64,000 nt of DNA from UBA10677 sp045654245 (GCA_045654245.1 JAZOMX010000017.1:55910-119909); one strand, 5' to 3'. Numbered from the stretch's first letter, positions 25,492 through 34,403 are shown. Translations and numbers: made by a program. Notes: generated from the sequence alone by a model not told the origin.

Positions 25492-27012
25492 TTAACCTTC
25501 AATAAGGCTTTTTCCTTCCATTTCCTGGGGCTGATTTGCGTTCATTACGGCAAGTAGCGTGGGTGCTACGTCGCAAAGCGCTCCGCCCTCGCGAAGGCTT
25601 GCCCCTTTATACTTATCGCCTACAACGATAAAGGGTACGAGGTTTGTGGTGTGCGCCGTGCAAGGCGAACCGTCGTCAAAACACATTTGTTCAGCGTTTC
25701 CGTGGTCAGCAGTAACGAGTGCCGTTCCACCGGTTGCTAAGATTGCGGGCAAGAGTTTGCTTAAACACTCGTCAACCGTCTTAACCGCTTTTTCCGCAGC
25801 GGAGAATACGCCCGTATGTCCTACCATATCGCAGTTAGCGTAGTTAAGAATTAGCACGTCAACTTTTCCGATAACTTCAAGCGCTTTCTCGGTAACTTCG
25901 GGTGCGCTCATTTCGGGTTGGAGGTCGTAAGTTGCAACCTTGGGGCTAGCAACTAGCACTCTTTGTTCGTTTTCGTTAGGCTGTTCTACGCCACCGTTAA
26001 AGAAGAAAGTAACGTGAGCGTACTTCTCGGTCTCGGCAACTCTTGCTTGAGTATAGCCGTTATTTGCCAAGTACTCGCCAAGCGTATTCTTAAGTTTTCT
26101 CGGGGGGAAAGCGGTGTGAATTCCCGTAAAGGTAGCGTCGTATTGCGTCATACCTACGTAGAATACCTTTTTATATCCGCCCTCACGCTCGAAACCGTCG
26201 AAATCCTCGTAAATGATTGCTCTTGAAATTTCTCTTGCGCGGTCACTTCTAAAGTTAAAGAAAATTACGCTATCGTTTTCGTTTACGCCCTTATAGTCGC
26301 CCACGATAATAGGCTCGATAAACTCGTCGTAAACTTTGTTTTCATAAGACGCTTTAACTCCGCAAACGGCACAAGGATAGTGATTGCCCACGCCTGCGAA
26401 AACTCCGTCGTAGCCTTTCTTAACGCGCTCCCAACGGTTGTCTCTGTCCATATAGTAATATCTTCCTACCACGCAACCGATTTGACCAACGCCGATTTCT
26501 TCCATCTTCTTTAGAAGTTCTTCAACGAAAGAAAGCGCGCTATCGGGGGGAACGTCGCGTCCGTCCGTTACACAATGAACGTAAACTTTTTCAACGCCGT
26601 TACGCTTTGCCATTTCTAACAAGGCGTATAGATGCGTATTCATACTGTGAACGCCACCACTAGAAAGAAGTCCAACGAGATGCAAAGCCGTACCGTGCTC
26701 TTTTACGTTGTTGATTGCGCCTATAAACTCTTCGTTCTCGAAAAAGTCGCCGTCCTCAATCGACTTGTCAATCTTGGTGATGTCTTGATATACTACTCGT
26801 CCTGCGCCAAGGTTAAGATGTCCAACCTCGCTGTTTCCCATTTGTCCCGCGGGCAAGCCTACCGCTCTTCCGCTAGCCTCGATATAGGTGCTAGGATACT
26901 CTGCCAAAAGGCTCTTGATGTAAGGAGTACCCGCCGAGATAACCGCGTTGCCAAGTTCAGCCTCGCGCTTACCAAAGCCGTCCATTATAATTATTGCATC
27001 AGTTTTTTTCAT
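25492..27012 (-). CDS. gpmI: 2,3-bisphosphoglycerate-independent phosphoglycerate mutase
   Basis: 506 residues, the usual iGPM length. The alkaline-phosphatase-type active-site Ser lies in GNSEVGHLNLGAG near residue 60; metal motifs include TDGRDVPPDS near 150, FNFRSDRAREI near 255, and DHGNAEQM near 440. It interconverts 3- and 2-phosphoglycerate in glycolysis using Mn. It lies 18 bp after tpiA in a glycolytic operon. Confidence 0.96.
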   Translation of the reverse strand: MKKTDAIIIMDGFGKREAELGNAVISAGTPYIKSLLAEYPSTYIEASGRAVGLPAGQMGNSEVGHLNLGAGRVVYQDITKIDKSIEDGDFFENEEFIGAINNVKEHGTALHLVGLLSSGGVHSMNTHLYALLEMAKRNGVEKVYVHCVTDGRDVPPDSALSFVEELLKKMEEIGVGQIGCVVGRYYYMDRDNRWERVKKGYDGVFAGVGNHYPCAVCGVKASYENKVYDEFIEPIIVGDYKGVNENDSVIFFNFRSDRAREISRAIIYEDFDGFEREGGYKKVFYVGMTQYDATFTGIHTAFPPRKLKNTLGEYLANNGYTQARVAETEKYAHVTFFFNGGVEQPNENEQRVLVASPKVATYDLQPEMSAPEVTEKALEVIGKVDVLILNYANCDMVGHTGVFSAAEKAVKTVDECLSKLLPAILATGGTALVTADHGNAEQMCFDDGSPCTAHTTNLVPFIVVGDKYKGASLREGGALCDVAPTLLAVMNANQPQEMEGKSLIEG

Positions 27013-27030
27013 TATCGTCTTCTCGCTTTA

Positions 27031-27792
27031 TTACGCCTTAACGCCCGCTTTAACTACGATAGAGAAATCCTCTGCCTTAAGCGACGCTCCGCCGATAAGT
27101 CCACCGTCGATATCGCTCATAGCCATAAGTTCGCTAGCGTTCTTAGCGTTCATACTTCCGCCGTACTGGATACGAACTTTGTTAGCAACCGCTCTTCCGT
27201 ATTTTTTAGCCAAAGTCTTTCTGATAAACTTAATCGTATCGTTTGCTTGCTCGCTAGTAGCGGTCTTGCCAGTTCCGATTGCCCATACGGGTTCGTAAGC
27301 GATTACTACCTTCTTAATGTCGTCAGCAGAAATTCCCTCGAATCCGCCCTCGATTTGCGTAAAGAGAACTTTCTCGGTAAGGTTGCCTTCTCTCTCTTCG
27401 AGCGTCTCGCCGATACATACGATAGGTTTGAGGTCGTACTTAAGAGCCTGAACGGTACGAGCGTTTACGCTCTTGTCCGTCTCGCCGAAGTATTGACGAC
27501 GCTCGCTATGACCGATTACTACGTACTCAGCGCCAGCCTCGATAAGCATTTCTGCACTAATTTCGCCCGTGAAAGCGCCCTTGTCTGCCCAAGATACGTT
27601 CTGAGCGCCAACTCTAATCTTGCTACCCTTTACGAGTTTCTTTACTTTCTCAATATCGGTAAAGGGTACGCATACTACGATATCAACGCCCTTTACTTCC
27701 TTAACGAGGGGCTTAAGAGCGGTCAAAAGTTCTTCCGCTTGAGCCTTCGTGTTGTTCATTTTCCAGTTTCCTGCAATAATAGGTTTTCTCAT
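27031..27792 (-). CDS. tpiA: Triosephosphate isomerase
   Basis: 253 residues with the full set of TIM motifs: GNWKMNN near residue 8, IGHSERRQYFGE (catalytic His) near 95, AYEPVWAIGTGKTA (catalytic Glu) near 167, and IQYGGSMNAKN near 210. It links dihydroxyacetone phosphate and glyceraldehyde 3-phosphate. First gene of the tpiA-gpmI unit. Confidence 0.97.
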   Translation of the reverse strand: MRKPIIAGNWKMNNTKAQAEELLTALKPLVKEVKGVDIVVCVPFTDIEKVKKLVKGSKIRVGAQNVSWADKGAFTGEISAEMLIEAGAEYVVIGHSERRQYFGETDKSVNARTVQALKYDLKPIVCIGETLEEREGNLTEKVLFTQIEGGFEGISADDIKKVVIAYEPVWAIGTGKTATSEQANDTIKFIRKTLAKKYGRAVANKVRIQYGGSMNAKNASELMAMSDIDGGLIGGASLKAEDFSIVVKAGVKA

Positions 27793-27850
27793 TTTAATTA
27801 CTCCTTTCGTAATGAATTTACTTGTTTAAGGCGCAGTCGCGCCATTTCTT

Positions 27851-27879
27851 ATTATAAACGAAAAATCCGCTTTAATCAA
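27851..27879 (-). promoter_or_regulatory. Promoter of tpiA-gpmI
   Basis: On the - strand TTGATT, a 17-bp spacer, then TATAAT. The 5' leader of about 50 nt carries a GGCGC/GCGCC hairpin. Confidence 0.75.
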
Positions 27880-27948
27880 GCGAAAACGAACGACTTATTA
27901 TAATTTATAATAAAAATATGCTTTCCTCCCTCTTTTTGAACGAAAAAA

Positions 27949-27971
27949 AACGACTGAACTAGCCAGTCGTT
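27949..27971 (-). terminator. Terminator after rlmB
   Basis: An 8-bp stem AACGACTG with CAGTCGTT and a 7-nt loop, followed by T8 on the - strand. Confidence 0.85.
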
Positions 27972-27979
27972 TCTATTTT

Positions 27980-28708
27980 CTATTTCGCAAAGTTTTGACG
28001 TAGGTATTCGTAAACTACGATACCCGTCGCCACCGACGCGTTAAGCGAGTTTACTTTTCCTCTCATAGGCAAAGCAACTACGCCGTCGCACTTTTCTTTA
28101 GTGAGGCGTTTAACTCCACTACCCTCGCCTCCGATTACGAACGCGATTGCGCCTGTTAGACGAGTTTTATAGATATCGTCACCTTTCATATCGGTTGCGT
28201 AAACCCAAACGTTTTTCGCTTTTAATTCGTCGATTGCGTCGTTAATATTCGTTACTTTCGCAACTTTAATATGCGACGCCGCTCCAGCCGATACCTTAAC
28301 TACCGTATCGTTTACCGAAACGGAACGGTGACGGGGAATAATTACTCCGTGCGCTCCGCTACACTCGGCTACTCGCAAAATACTGCCAAGGTTATGCGGG
28401 TCTTCAACGCCGTCGAGAATAATAATAAACGGCTCTTCGCCCTTTTCCTCCGCATAAGCGAGAATATCTTCGAGTTCACAATACTTAAAGTCGGTTACTT
28501 CTGCGATAAAACCTTGGTGCTTTTTGCCCGCGCTTTCACGGTCTAGCACTTCTTTATCGTAGAAAAATACCTTAATTCCTCTCGATTTCGCCTCGTTAAT
28601 TATGCGTTGCGCTCCAGCGTCCTTTTGGTCGCGAGATGCAACTAGTCTATCTATCGTAGAACCTGCTTTAATCGCCTCAATAACGGCGTTTCTTCCTATA
28701 ATCTTCAT
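27980..28708 (-). CDS. rlmB: TrmH-family rRNA 2'-O-methyltransferase (RlmB-like)
   Basis: 242 residues. A short N-terminal substrate-binding domain (GRNAVIEAIKAG) is followed by the SPOUT domain with LDGVEDPHNLGSILRVAE near 100-117, IGGEGSGVKR near 195 and LPMRGKVNSLNASVA near 215. It methylates a ribose in 23S rRNA using SAM. In Bacillus the homologue is beside mrnC; here folA and thyA lie between them. Confidence 0.9.
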   Translation of the reverse strand: MKIIGRNAVIEAIKAGSTIDRLVASRDQKDAGAQRIINEAKSRGIKVFFYDKEVLDRESAGKKHQGFIAEVTDFKYCELEDILAYAEEKGEEPFIIILDGVEDPHNLGSILRVAECSGAHGVIIPRHRSVSVNDTVVKVSAGAASHIKVAKVTNINDAIDELKAKNVWVYATDMKGDDIYKTRLTGAIAFVIGGEGSGVKRLTKEKCDGVVALPMRGKVNSLNASVATGIVVYEYLRQNFAK

Positions 28709-28717
28709 ATAATCACC

Positions 28718-29221
28718 TTAAATAAATTTTTGTACCGCTTTGTTTTTGTAAGTCGTAAAGCGAATAATTTTTCCCTCAGTCTCAACGGGCTCGGATATGG
28801 AAACGCACTCGAAAGCGTCCATTTCGTCGAGGTTTTCAAAGAAAACTTCCGCCTCGCCGTCGGCGTCAACTTTGGTTACTAGAACTTCCTCGCAATACGG
28901 GAGCATAGTTCGATAAAACATTGCGCCACCGATTACAAAAATTTCGTCATCTCTTCCTTTTAGCGTTTCTTTAAGTTCGTCTAACGACTGAACGATTTTA
29001 CAATCTTCTCTCTCCTCGCCACCTGGGTAAAGCACGATATTCTCACGCTTGGGGAGAGGCTTTCCGCCAGGGAACGATTTTAAGGTGTTGCTACCCATAA
29101 TAACCGTTTTGCCTAGCGTAGTTGCTCTAAAGAATTTCATATCCTCGGGAATATGGAACAATAAGTCGTTGTTTTTTCCTATTCCCCATTTTCTATCAAC
29201 GGCTACGATTGCCTTAATCAT
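28718..29221 (-). CDS. folA: Dihydrofolate reductase
   Basis: 167 residues. Seen: IVAVDRKWGIGKNNDLLFHIPEDMKFF at the start (shown only as the family's WGIG-N-LPW-like region), GKTVIMGSNTLKSFPGGKPLP near 35-55, and FVIGGAMFYRTML near 97. It reduces dihydrofolate with NADPH. Its ATG overlaps the thyA stop by four bases, pairing it with the enzyme that produces dihydrofolate. Confidence 0.95.
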   Translation of the reverse strand: MIKAIVAVDRKWGIGKNNDLLFHIPEDMKFFRATTLGKTVIMGSNTLKSFPGGKPLPKRENIVLYPGGEEREDCKIVQSLDELKETLKGRDDEIFVIGGAMFYRTMLPYCEEVLVTKVDADGEAEVFFENLDEMDAFECVSISEPVETEGKIIRFTTYKNKAVQKFI

Positions 29222-30048
29222 ACCGCCACCTCAATCTTTGCGCCTAAGGGCGTGTACTCGTAACCCTCAAGTTCAAAGTCTTCTACCTTAAAGTCGTAAA
29301 AATCGGTTACGTCACGCTTAAGAACGAGTTTGGGCGCTTTATACTGCGGACGGGTAAAGAGCATTTCGCAAAGAGGAATATGTCTATCGTAAACGTGTGC
29401 GTCCGCAATTACGTGTACGAACTCGCCCGGGGTTAGTCCACAAACTTTAGCGAGCATTATTACGAGCATAGAATACTGAACGACGTTCCAGTTGTTAGCG
29501 GTAAGCATATCTTGAGAACGCTGGTTTAGTATTGCGTTTAACTTTCCGTCCGTTACGGAGAAAGTTACCGAATACGCGCAAGGATATAAGTTCATTTCGT
29601 TTAGGTCGGCGTGCACGTAAATATTCGTCATTATTCTTCTCGACGAGGGATTATTCTTAAGGTCGTAAATAACTCTATCGACTTGATCGAACATACCCTC
29701 TTTATACTTGTGCTTAACGCCGAGTTGGTAACCGTAAGCCTTTCCTATCGAGCCCGTTTCGTCCGCCCAACTATCCCAAATGTGCGAATTAAGGTCGTTG
29801 ACGTTGTTGCTCTTTTTTTGCCAAATCCAAAGTAATTCGTCTAAACACGCCGTAAAGTTAGTCTTTCTTACCGTGATAATAGGAAATTCTTCGGCGAGGT
29901 TATAGCGGTTAACGATACAAAACTTCTTTTTCGTATGCGCAGGAACTCCGTCCTCCCAACGAGGGCGCACGGGTTGATTTTCGTCAGATACGCCGTTGTC
30001 GATTATATCTCTTAAATTCTCTAGAAAAATTTGGTCCGCTCTACTCAT
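29218..30048 (-). CDS. thyA: Thymidylate synthase
   Basis: 276 residues. The catalytic Cys lies in YPCAYSVTF near residue 155, preceded by RRIMTNIY and followed by NQRSQDM; the dUMP/folate site is completed near FVHVIADAHVYDRH. It methylates dUMP with methylene-THF, giving dTMP and dihydrofolate. It overlaps mrnC by 8 bp and folA by 4 bp. Confidence 0.95.
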   Translation of the reverse strand: MSRADQIFLENLRDIIDNGVSDENQPVRPRWEDGVPAHTKKKFCIVNRYNLAEEFPIITVRKTNFTACLDELLWIWQKKSNNVNDLNSHIWDSWADETGSIGKAYGYQLGVKHKYKEGMFDQVDRVIYDLKNNPSSRRIMTNIYVHADLNEMNLYPCAYSVTFSVTDGKLNAILNQRSQDMLTANNWNVVQYSMLVIMLAKVCGLTPGEFVHVIADAHVYDRHIPLCEMLFTRPQYKAPKLVLKRDVTDFYDFKVEDFELEGYEYTPLGAKIEVAV

Positions 30049-30445
30049 TTTCTTTTTCTCCGTTCTCTATAATTTTTACGCACTCAGCCATAATTAAGTT
30101 AGCACGCTCACGCTGTCCGCTCTCCCACAAAAAACCAAGTACGCTTTCTAGCGCCGTTGCCTTTTTGTAAATCGAGAGCGAGGCGTTTTTCGCTTTCGTA
30201 TTGTTATGACAATTCCTTGCCCTACGAGCAATATCCTTTTCTTGCTCCGTGAGTAACTCCGTTACGCCGTCTAGCATTTTTGCTTGTGACGGAGCGCAAA
30301 CGAACTCACTCGCTCGTTTATGTAACGCTCCGCTTTTTCCGTCGCTGTTAGAGAGTATGTACTCACGAATAAACAGCGTAAATACAGCGTCGCCAAGAAA
30401 AGCAAGGGATAGCATATTCATTTGGTTTACAGCCTTTTCTTCCAT
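30041..30445 (-). CDS. mrnC: Mini-ribonuclease III
   Basis: 134 residues, an RNase III catalytic domain without a double-stranded RNA-binding domain. LSLAFLGDAVFTLFIREY near 12-29 carries the first acidic site and KATALESVLGFLW near 100-112 the second. It matures 23S rRNA ends in Firmicutes. No Shine-Dalgarno is seen; a -10 box lies 6 nt before the ATG, so the mRNA may be leaderless. Confidence 0.92.
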   Translation of the reverse strand: MEEKAVNQMNMLSLAFLGDAVFTLFIREYILSNSDGKSGALHKRASEFVCAPSQAKMLDGVTELLTEQEKDIARRARNCHNNTKAKNASLSIYKKATALESVLGFLWESGQRERANLIMAECVKIIENGEKENE

Positions 30446-30451
30446 ATCTAT

Positions 30452-30480
30452 ATTTTACCATAAAAGCGATAAATTCGCAA
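30452..30480 (-). promoter_or_regulatory. Promoter of mrnC-thyA-folA-rlmB, leaderless type
   Basis: On the - strand TTGCGA, a 17-bp spacer, TAAAAT, then only 6 nt to the mrnC ATG. Confidence 0.7.
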
Positions 30481-30595
30481 GCAAGCAACGAGGGAAAATC
30501 AAAAGGCAATAAAATTTTTTCAAAAACCGAACAAATCATTAAAAATTCGTTACATATTACCATTGTGTATCCGCTACGACGGTGCTATACTTTAG

Positions 30596-31453
30596 TTAAT
30601 CAATTTTGTTTTTCTTGCGATAAAAAAGGGGCGAATGACCAGAATATTTTTTGAACATCTCGCTAAAACGCTCAATGGAAGAAAATCCTACCGAATAGGC
30701 AACCTCAGTTACCGACAAATCCCCACGAGTAATTAGTAGATTTTGCGCTTTTGCAACACGATACTTAACGAGGTAACTATACGGCGAATCGCCCATAACG
30801 GAAGTAAATAGCGTTGAAAAGTGAGTTCTACTAACGCCTAGTTCGCTTGCAAGCCAAGTTATGTCGAAAGGACGAAAATAATTGTTCTCGATAAACCTAA
30901 CCGCAGTTTGCACGATATCCGGTTTTCTTTGCTCAGGCGCAGACGAAGAATACGCCAAACCTAAAAATTTATACGCAAACGCCGTTAGTCTAAACGCCAA
31001 CTCCACCTCGTTAACAGAGGAGCGCAGAAGAGAGGTTAATTCGTATCCTAGTTCGGGTGCAACTGAAAATACGCGCTTTCCTAAGGTTGCTCTCTCTACT
31101 AGATAAGGCACTTTGTCCCCGCGAATACCAAACCAAGCGTAGTGCCACGGCTCCTTGCCGTCCGCCTCGTAATAAATCAGTTCGTCGGGGCGGATTAGAA
31201 AGGCTTGATTTTTAGTTACTGCGTATTCGCTACCGTTTATCTTGACTTTACCTTTGCCCGACAAAACGATATGGACTAGATAATAAGTCCGTATTCCAGG
31301 TCCCCAACTGTGGGACGGTAAGCACTTCTCTAGTCCGGCGTCGCAAGGCGAAATTTCATTAGACAAACTTTCGCCACGAAGTAAGGTAACGCCGTTAATC
31401 GTTTCAATGCCCGTTTTCTCATCGATATTCTTAACTTTCTTTTCAATCTCCAT
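30596..31453 (-). CDS. AraC family regulator (cupin plus HTH)
   Basis: 285 residues. An N-terminal sugar-binding cupin-like domain (LSGKGKVKINGSEYAV, FLIRPDELIYYEAD) and two HTH motifs at the C-terminus (DITWLASELGVSRTHFSTLF and SVTEVAYSVGFSSIERFSEMFKK, shown in part). The ATG at 31453 follows GAGG; the longer frame to 31549 would include the promoter. It is divergent from a GH4 glycosidase, which it probably controls in response to its sugar. Confidence 0.88.
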   Translation of the reverse strand: MEIEKKVKNIDEKTGIETINGVTLLRGESLSNEISPCDAGLEKCLPSHSWGPGIRTYYLVHIVLSGKGKVKINGSEYAVTKNQAFLIRPDELIYYEADGKEPWHYAWFGIRGDKVPYLVERATLGKRVFSVAPELGYELTSLLRSSVNEVELAFRLTAFAYKFLGLAYSSSAPEQRKPDIVQTAVRFIENNYFRPFDITWLASELGVSRTHFSTLFTSVMGDSPYSYLVKYRVAKAQNLLITRGDLSVTEVAYSVGFSSIERFSEMFKKYSGHSPLFYRKKNKID

Positions 31454-31473
31454 TTTTACCTCACCAAGGTTAT

Positions 31474-31498
31474 TCCCGTAAAAAATATCGTTACGGAA
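31474..31498. promoter_or_regulatory. Inverted repeat at araC start, probable operator
   Basis: TCCCGTAA and TTACGGAA form an imperfect 8-bp inverted repeat with a 9-nt centre, immediately downstream of the -10 box of the araC gene. Confidence 0.5.
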
Positions 31499-31527
31499 AA
31501 TATAACAAATAATTAAATTTTTGTCAA
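31499..31527 (-). promoter_or_regulatory. Promoter of araC-type regulator
   Basis: On the - strand TTGACA, a 17-bp spacer, then TATATT. It lies in the 95-bp divergent region with the GH4 gene. Confidence 0.8.
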
Positions 31528-31548
31528 CATAAGGAGGACAATTAGACA

Positions 31549-32844
31549 ATGAAAATTACATTTTTGGGCGCAGGCTCTACCGTGTTTGCGAAAAACGTGC
31601 TAGGCGACTGTTTACTCTCCGATAAACTGAACGATTTTGAAATCGCTCTTTATGATATCGACAAATCCCGCCTCGAAGAATCGTATATCGTGATTTCTGC
31701 GCTACGCGACCGCTATAAGCCAGGCGTTAAAATCGAAAAATACCTTGACCCCGTTCCCGCTTTCACGAACGCAGACTATATCGTAAACGCTATCCAAGTA
31801 GGCGGATACGACCCCTGCACGATTACCGATTTTGAAGTTCCCAAAAAGTACGGTCTTCGCCAAACGATTGCCGATACTCTCGGTATCGGCGGAATTTTTA
31901 GAGGACTACGCACGATTAAGGTTATGGAAGAGTACGCTCGCATTATGGAAGAAGTTTGCCCCAACGTTTTATTCCTTAACTACGTTAACCCTATGGCTAT
32001 TATCACGGGCTTTATGCAAAGATATACCAAAGTTAAGACGGTAGGTCTTTGCCACTCCGTTCAAGCCTGCGTGCCCGGTCTTGCGAATATGCTAGATATG
32101 CCCGAACTTAACGACGCTGTCTGGAAGATTGCAGGCATCAACCATATGGCTTGGCTACTCGAACTTAAAGACAAAGACGGCAACGACCTCTACCCCGCTC
32201 TTAAAAAGAAATTTAACGAGGTTAAACCCGATGGCGACCTAGTTCGTCTCGATATGATGAACCACTTCGGCTATTACAACACCGAGTCGAGCGAGCATAC
32301 CGCCGAGTATCACCCCTATTACATTAAGGAAAGATACCCCGAGTTTATCGACAAGTATAAGATTCCCCTCGACGAATATCCCCGTCGTTGCGTAAACCAA
32401 ATCGCTAAATGGAAAAATCAGTGGGAGGAAATTTACAACGGTGGTGAGATTACTCATACTCGCTCTCGTGAATACGGTTCGCGTATTATCGAGGCTTGCG
32501 AAACGGGAATTCCGTACTGTATCCACGGCAACGTAATTAACACCGGACTTATTACTAACCTCAACCCAAAGGCGTGCGTCGAAGTTCCTATTATGGTTGA
32601 CAGCAACGGTCTTAACCCCTGTTTCGTTGGCGAACTCCCCACTCAACTAGCAGGTCTTAATAATACTAATATCGACGTTCAACTTATGACTATTCAAGCC
32701 GCAGTTTCGAGAAAGAAAGAAGACGTTTATATGGCGGCTTACCTCGACCCCCACACCAAAGAAACGCTTTCTCTCGACGATATCAAATCGCTTTGCGACG
32801 ACCTCTTCGAGGCGCACAAAGACTGGTTACCCGAGTACCACTAA
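31549..32844 (+). CDS. GH4 glycosidase, alpha-galactosidase (MelA) type
   Basis: 431 residues. GH4 enzymes use NAD and Mn in an oxidation-elimination mechanism. Seen: FLGAGSTVFAKN (Rossmann loop, residues 5-16), LCHS (Cys168 and His169, metal ligands) and GINHMAW at 196-202. These, and the lack of a 6-phospho-binding clue, fit MelA-like alpha-galactosidases better than 6-phospho-glucosidases, but substrate is inferred. RBS AAGGAGG is strong. Divergent AraC gene; terminator follows. Confidence 0.9.
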   Translation: MKITFLGAGSTVFAKNVLGDCLLSDKLNDFEIALYDIDKSRLEESYIVISALRDRYKPGVKIEKYLDPVPAFTNADYIVNAIQVGGYDPCTITDFEVPKKYGLRQTIADTLGIGGIFRGLRTIKVMEEYARIMEEVCPNVLFLNYVNPMAIITGFMQRYTKVKTVGLCHSVQACVPGLANMLDMPELNDAVWKIAGINHMAWLLELKDKDGNDLYPALKKKFNEVKPDGDLVRLDMMNHFGYYNTESSEHTAEYHPYYIKERYPEFIDKYKIPLDEYPRRCVNQIAKWKNQWEEIYNGGEITHTRSREYGSRIIEACETGIPYCIHGNVINTGLITNLNPKACVEVPIMVDSNGLNPCFVGELPTQLAGLNNTNIDVQLMTIQAAVSRKKEDVYMAAYLDPHTKETLSLDDIKSLCDDLFEAHKDWLPEYH

Positions 32845-32852
32845 TCAAAACG

Positions 32853-32884
32853 AAAACCTCTCCCTCTTCGCAGGGCGAGGTTTT
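32853..32884 (+). terminator. Terminator after GH4 gene
   Basis: AAAACCTC-TCCCT pairs with AGGG-CGAGGTTTT (one bulge), then a T-run. Confidence 0.82.
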
Positions 32885-33103
32885 TTAATTTTGTAAAATA
32901 TTTATTTTCTCTAATGAAATTATAAATATCATTGGTTACGCTTTGGCGTGTATTTTGCGAGCGAATTACTATCACTTTACAGCAAGTTCGTTGTGAAAGT
33001 ATCGGTTCATTTCAGGACGGCAGGCGCACTTCGTTGCGCCCTTGGTCGCAAAGCGACCGCGAACATCACCTTGCGGTGAGTTCGTCTCCTTGTATCAAGT
33101 TGC
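32885..33103. repeat. Hairpin-rich non-coding tract downstream of tRNA-Thr(CGT)
   Basis: No gene seen. Three small hairpins follow one another near 33023-33080: GCGC-ACTTCGTT-GCGC, GGTCGC-AAA-GCGACC and TCACC-TTGC-GGTGA. The middle one and the CCCTTGGTCGC sequence match the tract beside the other tRNA-Thr at 16275-16300. Confidence 0.55.
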
Positions 33104-33140
33104 AAAAAGAAACCACCGTTTGAAACGGTGGTTTCTTTTT
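33104..33140 (-). terminator. Terminator of tRNA-Thr(CGT)
   Basis: A perfect 18-bp stem AAAAAGAAACCACCGTTT with its complement and a 1-nt centre, directly next to the CCA end. Confidence 0.88.
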
Positions 33141-33215
33141 GGAGCTGATGGCCGGATTCGAACCGGCGACCTGTTCATTACGAGTGAACTGCTCTACCTA
33201 CTGAGCCACATCAGC
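33140..33215 (-). tRNA. tRNA-Thr (anticodon CGT)
   Basis: A 76-nt cloverleaf with encoded CCA. Acceptor GCTGATG with CATCAGC, D arm GCTCAGTAGGTAGAGC, anticodon stem GTTCA/TGAAC with loop CTCGTAA giving anticodon CGT (reads ACG), T arm GGTTCGAATCC. It lies 33 bp after dnaN, with a CTCTTTTC/GAAAAGAG hairpin between; it may be cut from a dnaN transcript. Confidence 0.96.
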
Positions 33216-33248
33216 ACACTCTTTTCGATTAAGAAAAGAGGTCGTTAT

Positions 33249-34355
33249 TTAGTTCTGCATTCTTACGGGTAAGATAAGGTACATAAAGTCCTCGAGTGCG
33301 CCCGTAGGAACGATTACGCAAGGCGAAACGGAATCGGTAAACTTAATCACGATACTGTCGCTATCGATATAGCGAAGAACTTCAGTAAAGTACTTTGCGT
33401 TAAACGCTATCGATAAATCCTTGCCGTCAAGTTTAATGCAAATTTTCTCGGTAATATTACCTATCGTACTATTAGAGGAAAGTTGCATTAGTCCTTCCTT
33501 TAAGTCAAAGCGCACGAGGTTGCTTCTATCCGAACGAGAAAGGAGAATTGCTCTTTCGAGGCCCTCTTCAAACTTATCCTTAGGTAGAGTTGCAATCGTT
33601 TCAAAATAAGCGGGAATAATCTGCTTATAGTTGATAAAATCGGTGTCGAGCAATCTAGTAGTGATACGGGTATGCTCAATATCAATCGCCATATAATTGC
33701 GTTGAATACAAATTTCTACGGGGTCTTCGCTATCGTCGATTAGACGGGAAACCTCTAATAAGCAACGAGCAGGCACGAGCGCGTGCATCATAGCGGTAGT
33801 ACTTTCAATAGGCTTAACGCATTTAGCAAGACGGTATCCGTCGAGCGCAACACCCGTTAGCGTAACCTCGTCAACTTCAAGTAGCACACCCTTTAGCATA
33901 GGACGAGCGTCGTCCGTTGCTACGGAGAAAGCGACTTTGGATACGAGGTCTTTAAATTCGTTTCTAATTATAACGAATTTTTGCGCCTCGTCAAGTCTTT
34001 TAATGTCGGGATAATCGTCTGCGGGCATACATTGAAGTTCGCCCTCGGAATCGGTATATCTAATCTTGAGTTTGTTACCGCCCGAAAGAGAAAGTTCAAT
34101 TTGCTCTTGAGTAAGTTTTTTAACGAACTCGGCAAAAAATCTACCGGGGACTACCGTCTCTCCCTCGATTTTTACGTCAGCCGTAATAATCTTTTCAATC
34201 GCAAGTTCAAGGTCGGTTGCGGTAAGACGGAGCGTACCGTTTTCAGCCTTGATTTTAATTCCCTCTAAAATGGGATTCGTAGTACGAGCGGAAACGGCTT
34301 TATAAACTTTTCCGACGGCGTCCGACAAATCGTATCCGTTACAAATAAGTTTCAT
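33249..34355 (-). CDS. dnaN: DNA polymerase III beta subunit (sliding clamp)
   Basis: 368 residues, the expected three-domain clamp. N-terminal VYKAVSARTTNPILEGIKI, middle PDIKRLDEAQKF and the C-terminal LPVRMQN peptide are typical (the last is the MPMR-like groove end). It encircles DNA and tethers the polymerase. dnaN normally follows dnaA; here no dnaA, recF or gyrB adjoins it. Its own strong promoter is upstream. Confidence 0.95.
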   Translation of the reverse strand: MKLICNGYDLSDAVGKVYKAVSARTTNPILEGIKIKAENGTLRLTATDLELAIEKIITADVKIEGETVVPGRFFAEFVKKLTQEQIELSLSGGNKLKIRYTDSEGELQCMPADDYPDIKRLDEAQKFVIIRNEFKDLVSKVAFSVATDDARPMLKGVLLEVDEVTLTGVALDGYRLAKCVKPIESTTAMMHALVPARCLLEVSRLIDDSEDPVEICIQRNYMAIDIEHTRITTRLLDTDFINYKQIIPAYFETIATLPKDKFEEGLERAILLSRSDRSNLVRFDLKEGLMQLSSNSTIGNITEKICIKLDGKDLSIAFNAKYFTEVLRYIDSDSIVIKFTDSVSPCVIVPTGALEDFMYLILPVRMQN

Positions 34356-34403
34356 ACGCTACCTCCCTACTCCGTTTTTAAGGGTTCTGCCCTTAACTAC
34401 TAA

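Noticed and set aside
26632..27903. A 423-codon open frame on the + strand
   Set aside because: It lies wholly antisense to gpmI and tpiA, has no recognisable domain and no ribosome site; it is a shadow of their codon use.
27793..27948. Riboswitch upstream of tpiA
   Set aside because: Only a short GGCGC/GCGCC hairpin is visible after the promoter; no known motif or terminator switch.
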